64,000 nt of DNA from Natronoglomus mannanivorans (GCA_025517485.1 JAOPKB010000012.1:117491-181490), one strand, 5' to 3'. Shown: positions 34,896 through 44,261, counted from the stretch's first letter. The notes: generated by a model not told the origin, from the letters alone. Numbers and translations: made by a program.

Positions 34896-35531
34896 TTACT
34901 CCCGAGAGAACTCGAGTGTCCCGCCGTCGTGGAGTTCACGTGAGACGGTGCCGACGTCTTCCTGGAGGTCGTCGTGGTAGGCGACCAGTCGGTTTCGGAT
35001 CTCCTCGTGCTCGCGCGCGAGAATTTGGGCTGCCGAGAGGGCGGCGTTGAACGACTTGCCGGCGTCGACGGCGGTGATCGGCGCGCCCGTGGGCATGCCG
35101 ATGACGCTGTCGACGGACTTCTCCTGGACGGGGACCCCGATCACGGGCAACGGGTAGGCGATCGAGGCGGTCATGTTCGGCAGATCGGCCGACTTCCCGC
35201 CCGCACCCGCAATAATCACGTCGATGCCCCGGGCCTCGGCCGTCTCGGCGTAGGCGTACATCAGATCCGGCGTCCGATGGGCGGAGGTGACGTACGTCTC
35301 GAAGGTGAACCGCGATTCGGGCGGGGTCTCGAAGTCGGTCTGCTCTTCGAAGCCGAGTTCCTCGACGAACGCGTCGTAGGCGCCGGGACGTCGGCCGCCG
35401 GTCATCATCGTCTCGAGGTCGGAATCACTGCCCATCACGATTCCCACGTCGGGTGTCTCCTCGCTCGGACGGTCCTGCTCGGCTTCGCGGTGCAACCGAT
35501 CGACGAGCTCGGTAACGGAATCTGCGGTCAT
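34896..35531 (-). CDS. purE: N5-CAIR mutase
   Basis: The second enzyme of the two-step AIR carboxylation in purine synthesis, 211 residues. GIVMGSDSDLETM at 30-42 holds the substrate-binding GSDSD (34-38), and IIAGAGGKSADLPNMTAS the active-site loop with TSAHRTPDLMYAY upstream. It is longer than bacterial PurE (about 165) because of an N-terminal extension of about 27 residues, an insertion after the GSDSD loop (RRPGAYDAFVEELGFEEQTDFETPPESRFT) and a longer C-terminus. It follows purK by 112 bases on the same strand. PurE and PurK together replace direct AIR carboxylase. Confidence 0.94.
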   Translation of the reverse strand: MTADSVTELVDRLHREAEQDRPSEETPDVGIVMGSDSDLETMMTGGRRPGAYDAFVEELGFEEQTDFETPPESRFTFETYVTSAHRTPDLMYAYAETAEARGIDVIIAGAGGKSADLPNMTASIAYPLPVIGVPVQEKSVDSVIGMPTGAPITAVDAGKSFNAALSAAQILAREHEEIRNRLVAYHDDLQEDVGTVSRELHDGGTLEFSRE

Positions 35532-35643
35532 ACGCTCGCGTTACTCGCCGGGTGCCAAGAAACGGATGGATTCGTCCCCGGTCGGGACTCGAGAACACCA
35601 CTAGATCAGGCGCGAACCCGGGAACCCGGGACGAGGACGAGAG

Positions 35644-36807
35644 TTACTCGAACGTGACGTCGTCCCGAAGCTCTCGAGCCGTCGCCAGCAGCTCCTCGCG
35701 GTCGTCGGTGCCGACGCCGTCGCCGGTCACCGTCACGTGGCCCAGCTTGCGCAGCGGCCGCGCCTCGCGCTTGCCGTACCAGTGGAGGTGCGCACCGTCC
35801 GTCTCGAGGATCCGATCGACGTTCGCGAGCGCTGCCTCACGAGGCTCGTCGACGTCGCCAAGGAGGTTCGTCGAGACCGTCGGACTCCGCAGGGTGGTCG
35901 AGCCCAGCGGCCAGCCCAGAACCGCTCGAGCGTGCTGTTCGAACTGCGAGGACTGCGCTCCCTCGATCGTCCAGTGGCCCGAGTTGTGCGGGCGCGGGGC
36001 GATCTCGTTGAGGAGGATCTCTCCGTCGCTCGTTTCGAACAACTCGATTCCGTAGACGCCGCGTCCGTCCATCACCTCGAGGACGTCCGCTGCGACCGCT
36101 TCTGCTTTCTCGAGGACCTCGTCGCTCGAGCGGGCGGGAACGACGGTCTCACGGAGGATCTCTTCTTCGTGGACGTTCTCCCCGACGGGGAAGGTCGCGA
36201 CCTCGTCGTCGCCCTTGACGGCGATCGCCGAAATCTCGCGTTCGAAGTCCACGAAGGACTCGACCATCGCCGGACCGGCGACCGACTCGAGGGCGTCCTC
36301 GGCGTCGGCGGCCGACTCGACGGGGACGTTTCCGCGGCCGTCGTAGCCGCCGGTTCGGGCTTTGAGCATGACCGGCGCGCCGAACTCATCGATCGCGTCC
36401 CGGACGTCGTCGGCGTCGTCGACGGCCCGAAACGGCGGGACCGGAACGCCGGCCTCCCGTAGCTCGCGTTTCTGGACGAGTTTGTCGTGGATCGTCCGCA
36501 GCGTCTCGGGGCGGGGATGGACCGGCGTCCCGGTCTCTTCGCTCACCCGCTCGAGGAGGTCCTGATCGGCGAGTTCGATCTCGAAGGTGAGAACGTCGGC
36601 GCGCTCGGCGAGCTCGCGGATGCCGGCTTCGTCGTCGAAGTCGCCAACGAGCTGGTCGCGAGCGACGAGTGCGGCCGGGCAATCCGGCGTCGGATCGAGG
36701 ACGATCACCTCGACGCCGAGCGGGGCCGCCGCCTCGGCGAGCATCCGTCCGAGCTGTCCCCCACCGACTACGCCGAGGGTCGGACCCGGCGTCTGGAGCG
36801 TCGTCAT
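35644..36807 (-). CDS. purK: N5-carboxyaminoimidazole ribonucleotide synthase
   Basis: An ATP-grasp enzyme converting AIR, bicarbonate and ATP to N5-CAIR, 387 residues. The N-terminal nucleotide loop is VVGGGQLGRML (about 13-23). ATP-grasp features include VMLKARTGGYDGRGN, FVDFEREISAIAVK, and ILLNEIAPRPHNSGHWTIEGAQSSQFEQHARA, the diagnostic PurK signature. GHVTVTG in the C-terminal domain is also conserved. It precedes purE, so the order is purK-purE. The start ATG at 36807 gives MTTLQTPGPTLGVVGG. Confidence 0.95.
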   Translation of the reverse strand: MTTLQTPGPTLGVVGGGQLGRMLAEAAAPLGVEVIVLDPTPDCPAALVARDQLVGDFDDEAGIRELAERADVLTFEIELADQDLLERVSEETGTPVHPRPETLRTIHDKLVQKRELREAGVPVPPFRAVDDADDVRDAIDEFGAPVMLKARTGGYDGRGNVPVESAADAEDALESVAGPAMVESFVDFEREISAIAVKGDDEVATFPVGENVHEEEILRETVVPARSSDEVLEKAEAVAADVLEVMDGRGVYGIELFETSDGEILLNEIAPRPHNSGHWTIEGAQSSQFEQHARAVLGWPLGSTTLRSPTVSTNLLGDVDEPREAALANVDRILETDGAHLHWYGKREARPLRKLGHVTVTGDGVGTDDREELLATARELRDDVTFE

Positions 36808-36987
36808 CGGCCGGCGGTTGTTCTCGCCCGCGCATAAGGATTCCCAATCTCAATCGGAATCGGAATCAGTATCGGTATCGCTGCAGGCCACTCGAGAGCC
36901 CCTGGAGAGGCTGTTCGGGTGGTGTCGATTCGAGAGACTACAGACGTGTGTGCGAGTGAAACGGGTGCAGAATACAGACCCTCGCGG

Positions 36988-38904
36988 TCAGGACGACGAC
37001 TCGAGTTCCTCGAGTGCGTCCGCCCGAACGTAGAAGACGGTGGTGTCACCGGGGCTTCGCATGTCGTGGGCGGCCTTGACGTACTCGCCGGCGCGCTGGT
37101 CGACGAGCTCCTCGTTGTTCACCCCGTCGTGTTCCTGGTGGGTGATCACGACGGCCGGCGACTCGGTGCGCAGCAGTTCGTCGAGTTCGTCCTCGTCGTG
37201 TGCGCTCAGTCGATCGGCGCCCGCGCGTTCTATGTACCAGGGAAGCGGCAACCGACGATACCAGTTCCCGTTTTCTTCGACGCGCTCGCTGGTCCCGTCG
37301 TCGTTTTCGATCCAGCGGTCGGTCACCGGCGGCCGATACGCCGCGCTCTCGTTGTCTATCGCGTACTCCTCACCGAAGTAGAGGACGGGATCGCCCGTCG
37401 TCTCGACGACCGCTTCGACGTCTGCGAGCGTCTCGCGGACGTCCTGGGTCGGCTGGGCGTACTGGACCATGTGATCCTGGCCCGTCTCTCGGGTATTCGT
37501 CGGGTCGTACGCCGTCCCGCTGACGATCGCGAGCATCGAGACGAGGAGGATCGCGGCGACGGTCACCGAGAGGACGGCGTCGACGCTCCGATCGAGGTGT
37601 CGATCACGAACGTCGTCGATCGACTCGAGACCGCGGGCGAGGACCCAGGCGAGTGCGACGCCGGCGGGGAACGCCAGCGGGACGAGGGCGTGGACGAGTG
37701 CCCACGTCGCCCAGATGTCCATCCCGAGGGCGTAGCCGGGGACGCTGACGAGCCCCCAGTAACCGAAGAACATCACGATCGCCCGCGGCCGGTCTGCGAG
37801 ATAGCGCTCTCCGACGATCCCGGCGATAGCGAAGACGACGAGCGCGGGTGCGTACGCCCCGAGCGCCCAGAGGAATCGTGTGACGAAGTCTTGAAACCGG
37901 TCGACGAGCGAGTCGTATCCCCCGTCGTCGGCGCTCTTCTCGCCCCAGTCGGTGATCCCCTCCCAGAGGTCGGTCAACGCCTGGTCTGCGACCGCCGGAA
38001 ACAGGCCCGGGCGCGAGGCGAGACGCTCGAGTCCGACGCCAGTGCCGCCGGTTCGGGGCGCGTAGAAGTAGATCAGGATCAACGTTGCGAGGGCGACGGC
38101 GAACACGAGATGACCGGCGTAGTAGCCTAGCACGCGTCCGAGGTCGATTCCTCGCGTGCGCTCGCGGACGTGATCGTATCGATGACGGAGGAACGCTCGA
38201 GTCGGCTGCCGGGCATGCGGTCGGAACAGCGCCGTATCGAGGACGAGCGCGCCGGCGCCGAGCCAACAGACGACGAAGACGATCGCGTTCTCCTTGGTCG
38301 TGAATCCGAGTGCCGCAAGCGCGAATCCGGCGTAGAGGTACCGAACTCGACGGGTGTCCGCGAAGCGGACGAACATCCCCAGCGAGAACAACATGAACGC
38401 CGCCACCAGCACGTCGTTCCGCATGAACCGCGAGTAGTAGAGCAAGATCGGGTTGAACGCCAGAAACGCGCCGATAGCGACGACCTCGAGGTCCCGTAGG
38501 TGTTCGCGAAACAGCCACGGTGCCAGCGGAAGCAGGCCACCGACGACGGCGACGACGAGTCGCATCGCGAAGTCGGTTGGGCCGAGCACGCCGAAGACGA
38601 CGTCGTTGACGTGCGGGAGGAAGGGGCCGTGAACGATCGGCCGGTACTCCCAGATCCCGGTTTCCATGTACCGGAGAGTATCGAAGGCGACCCGACCCTC
38701 GTCCCAGTGGGCGACGCGTTCGCCGAGACCGACGACCCGCAACAGGAGTGCGAGGGCCGTGATTCCGAGGAGAATCGGGAGCGTGTGTTCGCCGACCCGG
38801 TCTCGGAGTCGAGAGGTGGGAGCCGAAGAGTCAGCTGATTCGGCGGCTGTGGAGGACGGGGACGGAGAGGGCGGAGGGGAAGCGGATCGCTCGTCTCGCT
38901 CCAT
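36988..38904 (-). CDS. Multi-pass membrane protein, Agl23-type (GT39/PMT-like fold)
   Basis: A 638-residue membrane protein with about 12 helices. The region after TM1 reads LGERVAHWDEGRVAFDTL, with the acidic DEGR, followed by YMETGIWEYRPIVHGPFLPHV, the family's key loop; it recalls the aspartate-glutamate catalytic loop of protein O-mannosyltransferases. A Ser/Pro-rich head (about 1-50) and a C-terminal soluble domain (about 490-638) lie either side. I recall this family under the name flippase activity-associated protein Agl23 from Haloferax N-glycosylation, but no other agl genes lie here. The ATG at 38904 is preferred to 39063. Probable role in lipid-linked sugar handling. Confidence 0.75.
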   Translation of the reverse strand: MERDERSASPPPSPSPSSTAAESADSSAPTSRLRDRVGEHTLPILLGITALALLLRVVGLGERVAHWDEGRVAFDTLRYMETGIWEYRPIVHGPFLPHVNDVVFGVLGPTDFAMRLVVAVVGGLLPLAPWLFREHLRDLEVVAIGAFLAFNPILLYYSRFMRNDVLVAAFMLFSLGMFVRFADTRRVRYLYAGFALAALGFTTKENAIVFVVCWLGAGALVLDTALFRPHARQPTRAFLRHRYDHVRERTRGIDLGRVLGYYAGHLVFAVALATLILIYFYAPRTGGTGVGLERLASRPGLFPAVADQALTDLWEGITDWGEKSADDGGYDSLVDRFQDFVTRFLWALGAYAPALVVFAIAGIVGERYLADRPRAIVMFFGYWGLVSVPGYALGMDIWATWALVHALVPLAFPAGVALAWVLARGLESIDDVRDRHLDRSVDAVLSVTVAAILLVSMLAIVSGTAYDPTNTRETGQDHMVQYAQPTQDVRETLADVEAVVETTGDPVLYFGEEYAIDNESAAYRPPVTDRWIENDDGTSERVEENGNWYRRLPLPWYIERAGADRLSAHDEDELDELLRTESPAVVITHQEHDGVNNEELVDQRAGEYVKAAHDMRSPGDTTVFYVRADALEELESSS

Positions 38905-39104
38905 TACTCGCCACTTACCCCAGAGGGTCAAACGCTTTTTGTTCCGGTTCGAACCGGTGTGGCCGGAAACCGGTTGTGGCACCTGTCGAGTGGCGTCTAG
39001 TGATCGACCGAACGTCCGGACGAGGCCGGGACACACTCTCCCGGCGGTCGCAATAGTCGCCACATAGCGGTACCTCTTTGAATCCCCCTCTCCACCGCTC
39101 GCGT

Positions 39105-39542
39105 ATGCCCACGCTCGGACTGGTGGTCGCGCAGTTCAACCGCCCGATCACCGAGCAGATGGAAGCGCAGGCTCTCGAGGCCGCCGACGACGCCGGTGCG
39201 GACGTCTTCGACGTCGTTCGCGTCCCCGGTGCGTACGACGCGCCGCTGGCGGCCGATCGGCTCGCACGTCGCGAACCGGTCGACGCCGTCGCCGTCATCG
39301 GGAGCGTGATCACCGGCGACACCAACCACGATCAGGTGATCACCGACGCCACCGCCCAGCGCCTTTCGGACGTGAGTCTCGAGCGTGACACTCCCGTCAC
39401 CCTCGGCGTGACCGGTCCCGGCATGTCCGCCGCGGAGGCCCGCGAACGCGTCGAAAACGCCGCGAAAGCGGTCGACGGTGCACTCGAGTTACTCGAGGAA
39501 TTACCGGCTGCGGAGCCCGACGGCGATGCAGACGGTGCGTAA
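39105..39542 (+). CDS. ribH: 6,7-dimethyl-8-ribityllumazine synthase
   Basis: Penultimate step of riboflavin synthesis, condensing 5-amino-6-ribitylaminouracil with dihydroxybutanone phosphate. It is 145 residues long. VVAQFNRPITEQM near the N-terminus, RVPGAYDAPLAADRL, GSVITGDTNHDQVI (substrate loop, with a change from GEHSHF-like) and the C-terminal GVTGPGMSAAEARERVENAAKAV are all family segments. The ATG at 39105 is the first with the right N-terminus. A RibL-like gene lies 4 kb away. Confidence 0.9.
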   Translation: MPTLGLVVAQFNRPITEQMEAQALEAADDAGADVFDVVRVPGAYDAPLAADRLARREPVDAVAVIGSVITGDTNHDQVITDATAQRLSDVSLERDTPVTLGVTGPGMSAAEARERVENAAKAVDGALELLEELPAAEPDGDADGA

Positions 39543-39578
39543 TCGACGACAACATCACTACCAGTACCAGTACCTACC

Positions 39579-40727
39579 ATGACCATGGACTTCACCGACC
39601 GCGTCACCCGTGTCGAACCGTCAGCAACCCTCGCCATCTCTGCGCTCTCGAAGGAACTCACTGCCGATGGCATCGACGTCATCGACCTGAGCGTCGGCGA
39701 ACCCGACTTCCCAACCCCAGAAAACATCTCGCAGGCGGCCAAGGATGCGATGGACGCCGGTCACACCGGCTACGCCAGCGCGAAGGGAGTTCCCGAACTT
39801 CAGGAGGCCGTCGCCGAGAAACTGCAGGCAGACGGCCTCGAGCACGGCCCCGAGAACGTCATCGTCACGCCCGGCGCGAAGCAGGCGCTGTACGAGATCG
39901 TCCACTCGCTCGTCCAGGAAGGCGACGAGGTCGTCCTGCTCGACCCCGCATGGGTCTCCTACGAGGCGATGGTGAAGATGGCCGGCGGCTCGCTCTCGCG
40001 CGTGGACCTCTCGCCGTACGACTTCCAGCTCGAGCCCGGCCTCGACGACCTCGCCGAGGCTGTTTCGGACGAGACGGAACTCCTGATCGTCAACTCGCCG
40101 TCGAACCCGACGGGCGCAGTGTACACCGACGCCGCCCTCGAGGGCGTCCGCGACCTCGCGGTCGAACACGACGTCACCGTCATCTCCGACGAGATCTACA
40201 AGGAGATCACCTACGGTGTCGAACCGACGAGTCTGGGAACCTTCGAGGGGATGGCCGACCGTACCATCACCGTCAACGGCTTCTCGAAAGCCTACTCGAT
40301 GACCGGCTGGCGACTGGGTTACTTCGCCGGCCCCGAGGACCTGATCGAGCAGGCGGGGAAACTTCACAGTCACTCGGTCTCTTCGGCCGTGAACTTCGTC
40401 CAGCACGCGGGTATCGAAGCCCTCGAGAACACCGACGACGCCGTCGAAGAGATGGTCGAGGCCTTCGAGCAACGGCGAGATCTGGTGGTCGATCTGCTCG
40501 CCGAGGAAGGCGTCGACGTCGCCGTCCCGGAGGGGGCGTTCTACATGATGCTCCCCGTCGACGAGGACGACCAGGCGTGGTGTGAGGGTGCACTCGAGGA
40601 CGCCCACGTCGCGGCGGTCCCCGGCAGCGCGTTCGGGACGCCAGGCTACGCGCGGATCTCCTACGCGGCCAGCGAGGAGCGCCTGCGCGAAGGTATCGAG
40701 CGATTGGCCGAGGAAGGCTACCTGTAA
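39579..40727 (+). CDS. Class I aminotransferase (aspartate aminotransferase-like)
   Basis: A PLP-dependent transaminase, 382 residues. DLSVGEPDFPTPENI near residue 35 is typical of the aspartate/aromatic branch. NSPSNPTGAVY holds the asparagine that contacts PLP, DEIYKEITYG the aspartate, and NGFSKAYSMTGWRLGYF carries the PLP lysine (K237). The C-terminal R of GTPGYARISYAAS binds substrate carboxylate. Two in-frame ATGs (39579 and 39585) are near each other; either works. It follows ribH by 36 bases on the same strand and may be cotranscribed. The precise amino-acid substrate is not evident. Confidence 0.93.
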   Translation: MTMDFTDRVTRVEPSATLAISALSKELTADGIDVIDLSVGEPDFPTPENISQAAKDAMDAGHTGYASAKGVPELQEAVAEKLQADGLEHGPENVIVTPGAKQALYEIVHSLVQEGDEVVLLDPAWVSYEAMVKMAGGSLSRVDLSPYDFQLEPGLDDLAEAVSDETELLIVNSPSNPTGAVYTDAALEGVRDLAVEHDVTVISDEIYKEITYGVEPTSLGTFEGMADRTITVNGFSKAYSMTGWRLGYFAGPEDLIEQAGKLHSHSVSSAVNFVQHAGIEALENTDDAVEEMVEAFEQRRDLVVDLLAEEGVDVAVPEGAFYMMLPVDEDDQAWCEGALEDAHVAAVPGSAFGTPGYARISYAASEERLREGIERLAEEGYL

Positions 40728-40916
40728 TCGGTCCCGCCGAAGCCGAAGGAGCCGATCGGTCTCGCGAAACTTCGTCGAGATCCTCTTTCTCAGACCCTGT
40801 TTTCTGCGAACAGTTGCGTTGTGAGGACGCCAACTGCCCGCTTGTGTGTCTATCAGACACAGACCATAATGAGAGAGAAGCAAAAAATAATGTGAAGCGG
40901 AGACTAGCCAACAATT

Positions 40917-40926
40917 AAAATTTATA
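40917..40926 (+). promoter_or_regulatory. TATA box of lipoprotein gene
   Basis: AAAATTTATA lies 24-33 bases before the GTG start at 40950, spacing expected of a leaderless haloarchaeal transcript, and it sits in an AT-rich stretch. Confidence 0.55.
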
Positions 40927-40949
40927 CCAGTAGTGCCACAAATAACGTT

Positions 40950-41501
40950 GTGAAGCGAAGGAAGTTGATTGCCGCACTCGCCGGAACGGGAACTACCGTC
41001 CTCGCTGGCTGCGCTAGTGATGGAGACGAACCGTTCGAGCCGGATATTTCTGAGACAATTCGGCTTGGGACCGCAGAGTCTATCTCGTTGGATCGGAAGG
41101 TGGAACTCTCGACTCGGAATTCGAAGGACTTCGAAGGGGAGGCAACGGTACGAGCAAATGTGCGGGTCCACGACTATATCGGCGCAGGTTTACGGGAACA
41201 GGAGTTGTTCGGGGCAGGAGTGTTTCTCGGGATCGATTACGTCACCACCGACGAGATCGAAGACGAAGTGGACGAGGATGAATTCGAGCGAGCAAAACCG
41301 CTGGCGACGGTCGTAAACCAACGGTACGTCTACGACGAAGACGGAGACCTCGTTACGCAACCGAATCCGGTAGAACTTGACACCTTACGCTCGCAACTCC
41401 CGCGAACAGTTACAGTTACTGTGACATCAGAATCGGACGAGTACACTGCCATTCTCCCGGTTGTCGTCTATCGATACTGGATCTTCCAAGGTGAAAACTA
41501 G
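40950..41501 (+). CDS. Orphan Tat lipoprotein
   Basis: A 183-residue secreted lipoprotein. The N-terminus KRRKLIAALAGTGTTVLAGC has a twin arginine and a lipobox with C21 as the lipid-attached residue. The rest contains beta-strand-like stretches (ATVRANVRVHDYI, TVTVTVTSES) and a central acidic EIEDEVDEDEFE. It starts at GTG; a TATA-like box lies upstream. It sits in DNA noticeably richer in A and T than its neighbours, with long gaps on both sides (222 and 232 bases), and uses more A/T-ending codons. It may be a recent acquisition. No family is recognised. Confidence 0.75.
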   Translation: MKRRKLIAALAGTGTTVLAGCASDGDEPFEPDISETIRLGTAESISLDRKVELSTRNSKDFEGEATVRANVRVHDYIGAGLREQELFGAGVFLGIDYVTTDEIEDEVDEDEFERAKPLATVVNQRYVYDEDGDLVTQPNPVELDTLRSQLPRTVTVTVTSESDEYTAILPVVVYRYWIFQGEN

Positions 41502-41733
41502 ACGAAAGTACTATTATAATTCCGTAGGCGGAAGGATACTGTTCACTTGCACTATGCAATTGTGCCGCTACCTGTCTCTCGAGGTGGGTTTTCAGCGGGT
41601 ACTCTCACTGATATAATTCGATCGCTTCTCCCGCTTACTGGCGAGTCGGTAGACGGCTGTGTCACCCACCGAGTCCATCAAAAATCATGTGGGTCTAACT
41701 AACGTTGAAGTACTGTCGTTTAGTTGACTTCGT

Positions 41734-42360
41734 ATGGACGAGCGTCAGGCTGTACAAGCCGCCTACGACGAGATAGCCGACCACTTCGCCGACGTGACGA
41801 CTGACGAACCGACATCCGAACAGGATCAGTCGAAACCGGTCCCCGTCGAACGCTTCTGCGAGGACCTCGAGCCCGACGACGACGTACTCGCCGCCGGCTG
41901 TGGCGGGGGTGACGCATCACTGGAGGCAGCCGGCGAGAACGGCGTCGGTCTCGATTTCTCCCGCGAACAACTCGCTCGAGCGCGAACGACTGTCCCAGCA
42001 GAACTCGTTCGAGGGGACATGACGGCGCTTCCGTTCGCCGCCGACTCCTTCGACGCGGTCGCCGCGCTCTACTCGCTGATCCACGTCCCCGTCGACGAGC
42101 ATCGAACCGTCCTCGCGGAGTTCGCACGCGTCCTTCGCCCCGGCGGGACGTTGCTGGTCACGGAGGGCGGCGTCGAGTGGACTGGCTCCAACCCCGACTG
42201 GTTGGACAGCGGGACCGAGATGCGCTGGTCGATGGCCGGCCCCGACGCGACCTACGAGGATCTCGAGGCCTGCGGGTTCGACGTCCGGGGTGTCTGGGAC
42301 GTTCCGGACCCGACGACCGAAGACGGCGAAAAACCGTTCTTCCTCGCGGATCTTTCCTGA
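41734..42360 (+). CDS. Class I SAM-dependent methyltransferase
   Basis: A 208-residue methyltransferase. Motif I is VLAAGCGGGDASLEAA (about 50-66), where the usual E/DxGxGxG is present as GCGGGD. GLDFSREQLARAR follows, then RGDMTALPFAADSFDAVAALYSLIHVP (motifs II and III) and LRPGGTLLVTEGGVEW. The ATG at 41734 is preferred. It is in an area with long AT-rich gaps. The substrate cannot be predicted; similar proteins methylate small molecules, and it lacks a DNA- or RNA-binding domain. Confidence 0.88.
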   Translation: MDERQAVQAAYDEIADHFADVTTDEPTSEQDQSKPVPVERFCEDLEPDDDVLAAGCGGGDASLEAAGENGVGLDFSREQLARARTTVPAELVRGDMTALPFAADSFDAVAALYSLIHVPVDEHRTVLAEFARVLRPGGTLLVTEGGVEWTGSNPDWLDSGTEMRWSMAGPDATYEDLEACGFDVRGVWDVPDPTTEDGEKPFFLADLS

Positions 42361-42436
42361 TTGTGGGCTTCGTCTTTCCCACAGTACGTGCCTGTACCCG
42401 TATTCTGTGTCGTGAAACGAACGACGTGTCCCGTCT

Positions 42437-43033
42437 CTACGACCCACCTGACCGCTCGTACTCCTGACGACTGATCGAGAACCGGTGGTGGTCGATCGGG
42501 CCCTCCTCGCGCGCGGCGTGATTCCGTAACAATCCTTCGTACCGACCGCCGTGGCGCTCGACGTACTTCCGGACGGCCCGGTACGATCGCTCGTTCTCGC
42601 CGTGGACCGGGATCGCGACTAGCGAGAGGTCGAGTCGGTCGAACGCGACCTCGAGCAGTGCATCGGCGCGTTCACCCGAGTACCCCCGTCCCCAGAACGG
42701 CTTCCGAAGCCAGATTCCCGGCAGCGCAAGTTCGCGATCCCAGTGGAGGACGAGCGTCGCCGTCCCGGCGATCTCCCCGGCACCGTCTTCGTCGGCCTTC
42801 GGACGCAATAGCCAATCTGCGCGTTCGCGCTCGTCCCACTGCCGGTCGAACGCCTCGAGCCGATCGGCCGCCTCGCCGACCGATTCCGTGGGCGTCCACG
42901 GCAGGTACTCAGTTTCGGCCTCGATCGTCGAGTTCTGTCGCGACGTGTGTTCGTACAACGCGAGCGGATCGATCGTCTCGGCCGAGAGTCGCTCGAATTC
43001 GAGACGGTCGGTCTCGAGGGTAGCGGGAAACAC
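42437..43033 (-). CDS. GNAT family N-acetyltransferase
   Basis: A 198-residue acetyltransferase of the RimJ/RimL type. LETDRLEFERLSAETI at the start is the familiar first strand and helix; GTATLVLHWDRELALPGIWLRKPFWGRGYSGERADALLEVAF contains the acetyl-CoA pyrophosphate loop, GRGYSGER; NERSYRAVRKYVERHGGRYEGLLRN is the C-terminal arm. The start appears to be GTG at 43033. It lies alone between two divergent or convergent neighbours, with a gap of 84 bases to the RibL-type gene. Substrate (amine or ribosomal protein) is unknown. Confidence 0.88.
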   Translation of the reverse strand: MFPATLETDRLEFERLSAETIDPLALYEHTSRQNSTIEAETEYLPWTPTESVGEAADRLEAFDRQWDERERADWLLRPKADEDGAGEIAGTATLVLHWDRELALPGIWLRKPFWGRGYSGERADALLEVAFDRLDLSLVAIPVHGENERSYRAVRKYVERHGGRYEGLLRNHAAREEGPIDHHRFSISRQEYERSGGS

Positions 43034-43117
43034 GTCCGAAATTCGTTCAGAGGAGTTGAAAAGACTGTGTGTGAGATGTCAGCACAGCGCGCTCGAGGGC
43101 GTTCTCACTTACTCACA

Positions 43118-43555
43118 TCACCCTCGGCGTTCGAGGACACGGTCGATAATCAGTCGTGTCGAGAGCAGTTCGTCGTCGTACTTCGGTTCGCGCCCGCTCG
43201 CGCGGACGACTTCACAGTCGACGCCGCGACGGGCGAGTTCGGCTTCGATCGCTGCCGTATCGTGGTGCTGGTCGTGACCGAGGACGATCACGTCTGGCTC
43301 GCGGTTCTCGATCGGAACGAAGATGTCTTCCTCGTGGCCCAAGATCGCTTCGTCGACCATCTCGAGGGCGGCGACGACGTCCCGGCGTTGCTCGGCGGCG
43401 CAGATGGGCGCGTCCTTGTGATCGACGTTGCTCTTGCGAGCGACGATCACGCAGAGTTCCTCGCCCATCGCTGCGGCCTCCCGCAGGTAGTGGACGTGGC
43501 CGGGGTGAAGGAGATCGAAGGTCCCCTGTGCGATGACGGTAGTGTGTCGGGTCAT
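43118..43555 (-). CDS. ribL: FAD synthase-like cytidylyltransferase family protein
   Basis: A small nucleotidyltransferase, 145 residues. The ATP-binding HxGH motif is H17-P-G-H20 in [12 protein letters not shown], and the second motif is LLSTRLI near the C-terminus (an ISSTxI-like form). [28 protein letters not shown] matches archaeal RibL-type FAD synthases, which adenylate FMN. The length equals that of archaeal RibL. The ATG at 43555 begins [14 protein letters not shown]. Its nearest neighbour is the JAMM protease gene 85 bases upstream on the same strand. It complements ribH in flavin metabolism. Confidence 0.88.
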   Translation of the reverse strand: MTRHTTVIAQGTFDLLHPGHVHYLREAAAMGEELCVIVARKSNVDHKDAPICAAEQRRDVVAALEMVDEAILGHEEDIFVPIENREPDVIVLGHDQHHDTAAIEAELARRGVDCEVVRASGREPKYDDELLSTRLIIDRVLERRG

Positions 43556-43640
43556 GTGGTCTCGTTCGAGTGCTCGAGTTCCGTACTCGTCTTCGGCTGT
43601 GCGCTCGTCGATAGTCGTAACGTCGCTCCTCGGTTCATCG

Positions 43641-44141
43641 TCAGTCCCACTGCAATTCCTCGTCGATATCGGCCTGCGTGAAGTCGAAGAACTCCTCGGA
43701 GTCCGGCAGCTCGACGCCGAGCACGTCGAGTCGGCGCGGTTCTCCTCTGGTATCGAACGCCTTCCAGTCAGTCCGACGGTAGGGTGCACCGATGATGATA
43801 TGGACTGACCCACGGCCGAACGTCCCCAGATCGGCGTTGCTCGGCTGTAACACGCCGTTGGGATGGGAGTGGACGCTCCCCAGCGCACGGACGTCGTTCG
43901 GTACCTGACTCGTCTTCAACGTCGCGCTCACGCTGTTGGACTCGGTCCCCGGAATGACGAGGATGTCGGTGATCACGAGCCCGTCCCTGTCGAGTCCTAA
44001 CCGGCTGGCCTCGGTCCCGCGAAGCAACCCCATGTACTCGTTGGGATGGCTCGCCTCGGAGGATTCGAGGGCGAACTCGAGTGTCTCCTCGGCGATACCG
44101 AGAATCTCACTCGAGCGAAACAGCGCGTCGAGCAGCCCCAT
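43641..44141 (-). CDS. JAMM/MPN metalloprotease, probable desampylase
   Basis: A 166-residue zinc protease. The JAMM motif is complete: E35 (HPNEYMG), H91-S-H93 and, after seven residues, S101 and D104 (HSHPNG to SNADLGTF). In Haloferax the similar HvJAMM1 removes ubiquitin-like SAMP proteins from targets, and this protein fits by size and motif; that assignment is by family knowledge. The start at 44141 (MGLLDALF) fits the expected N-terminal helix; an upstream ATG at 44258 would fall over the divergent promoter. It is transcribed divergently from the RecJ-like nuclease. Confidence 0.9.
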   Translation of the reverse strand: MGLLDALFRSSEILGIAEETLEFALESSEASHPNEYMGLLRGTEASRLGLDRDGLVITDILVIPGTESNSVSATLKTSQVPNDVRALGSVHSHPNGVLQPSNADLGTFGRGSVHIIIGAPYRRTDWKAFDTRGEPRRLDVLGVELPDSEEFFDFTQADIDEELQWD

Positions 44142-44261
44142 AGCACCCCATCCGAGCCTGACGTTGCTAAACGTTCCGGAACGCGCGGAAACGCAGATCG
44201 CGTGGTCGGACGCTGATCGCCCGACACCGACGGTATCCGTCGACATTCGTCTTGGCAAGGG

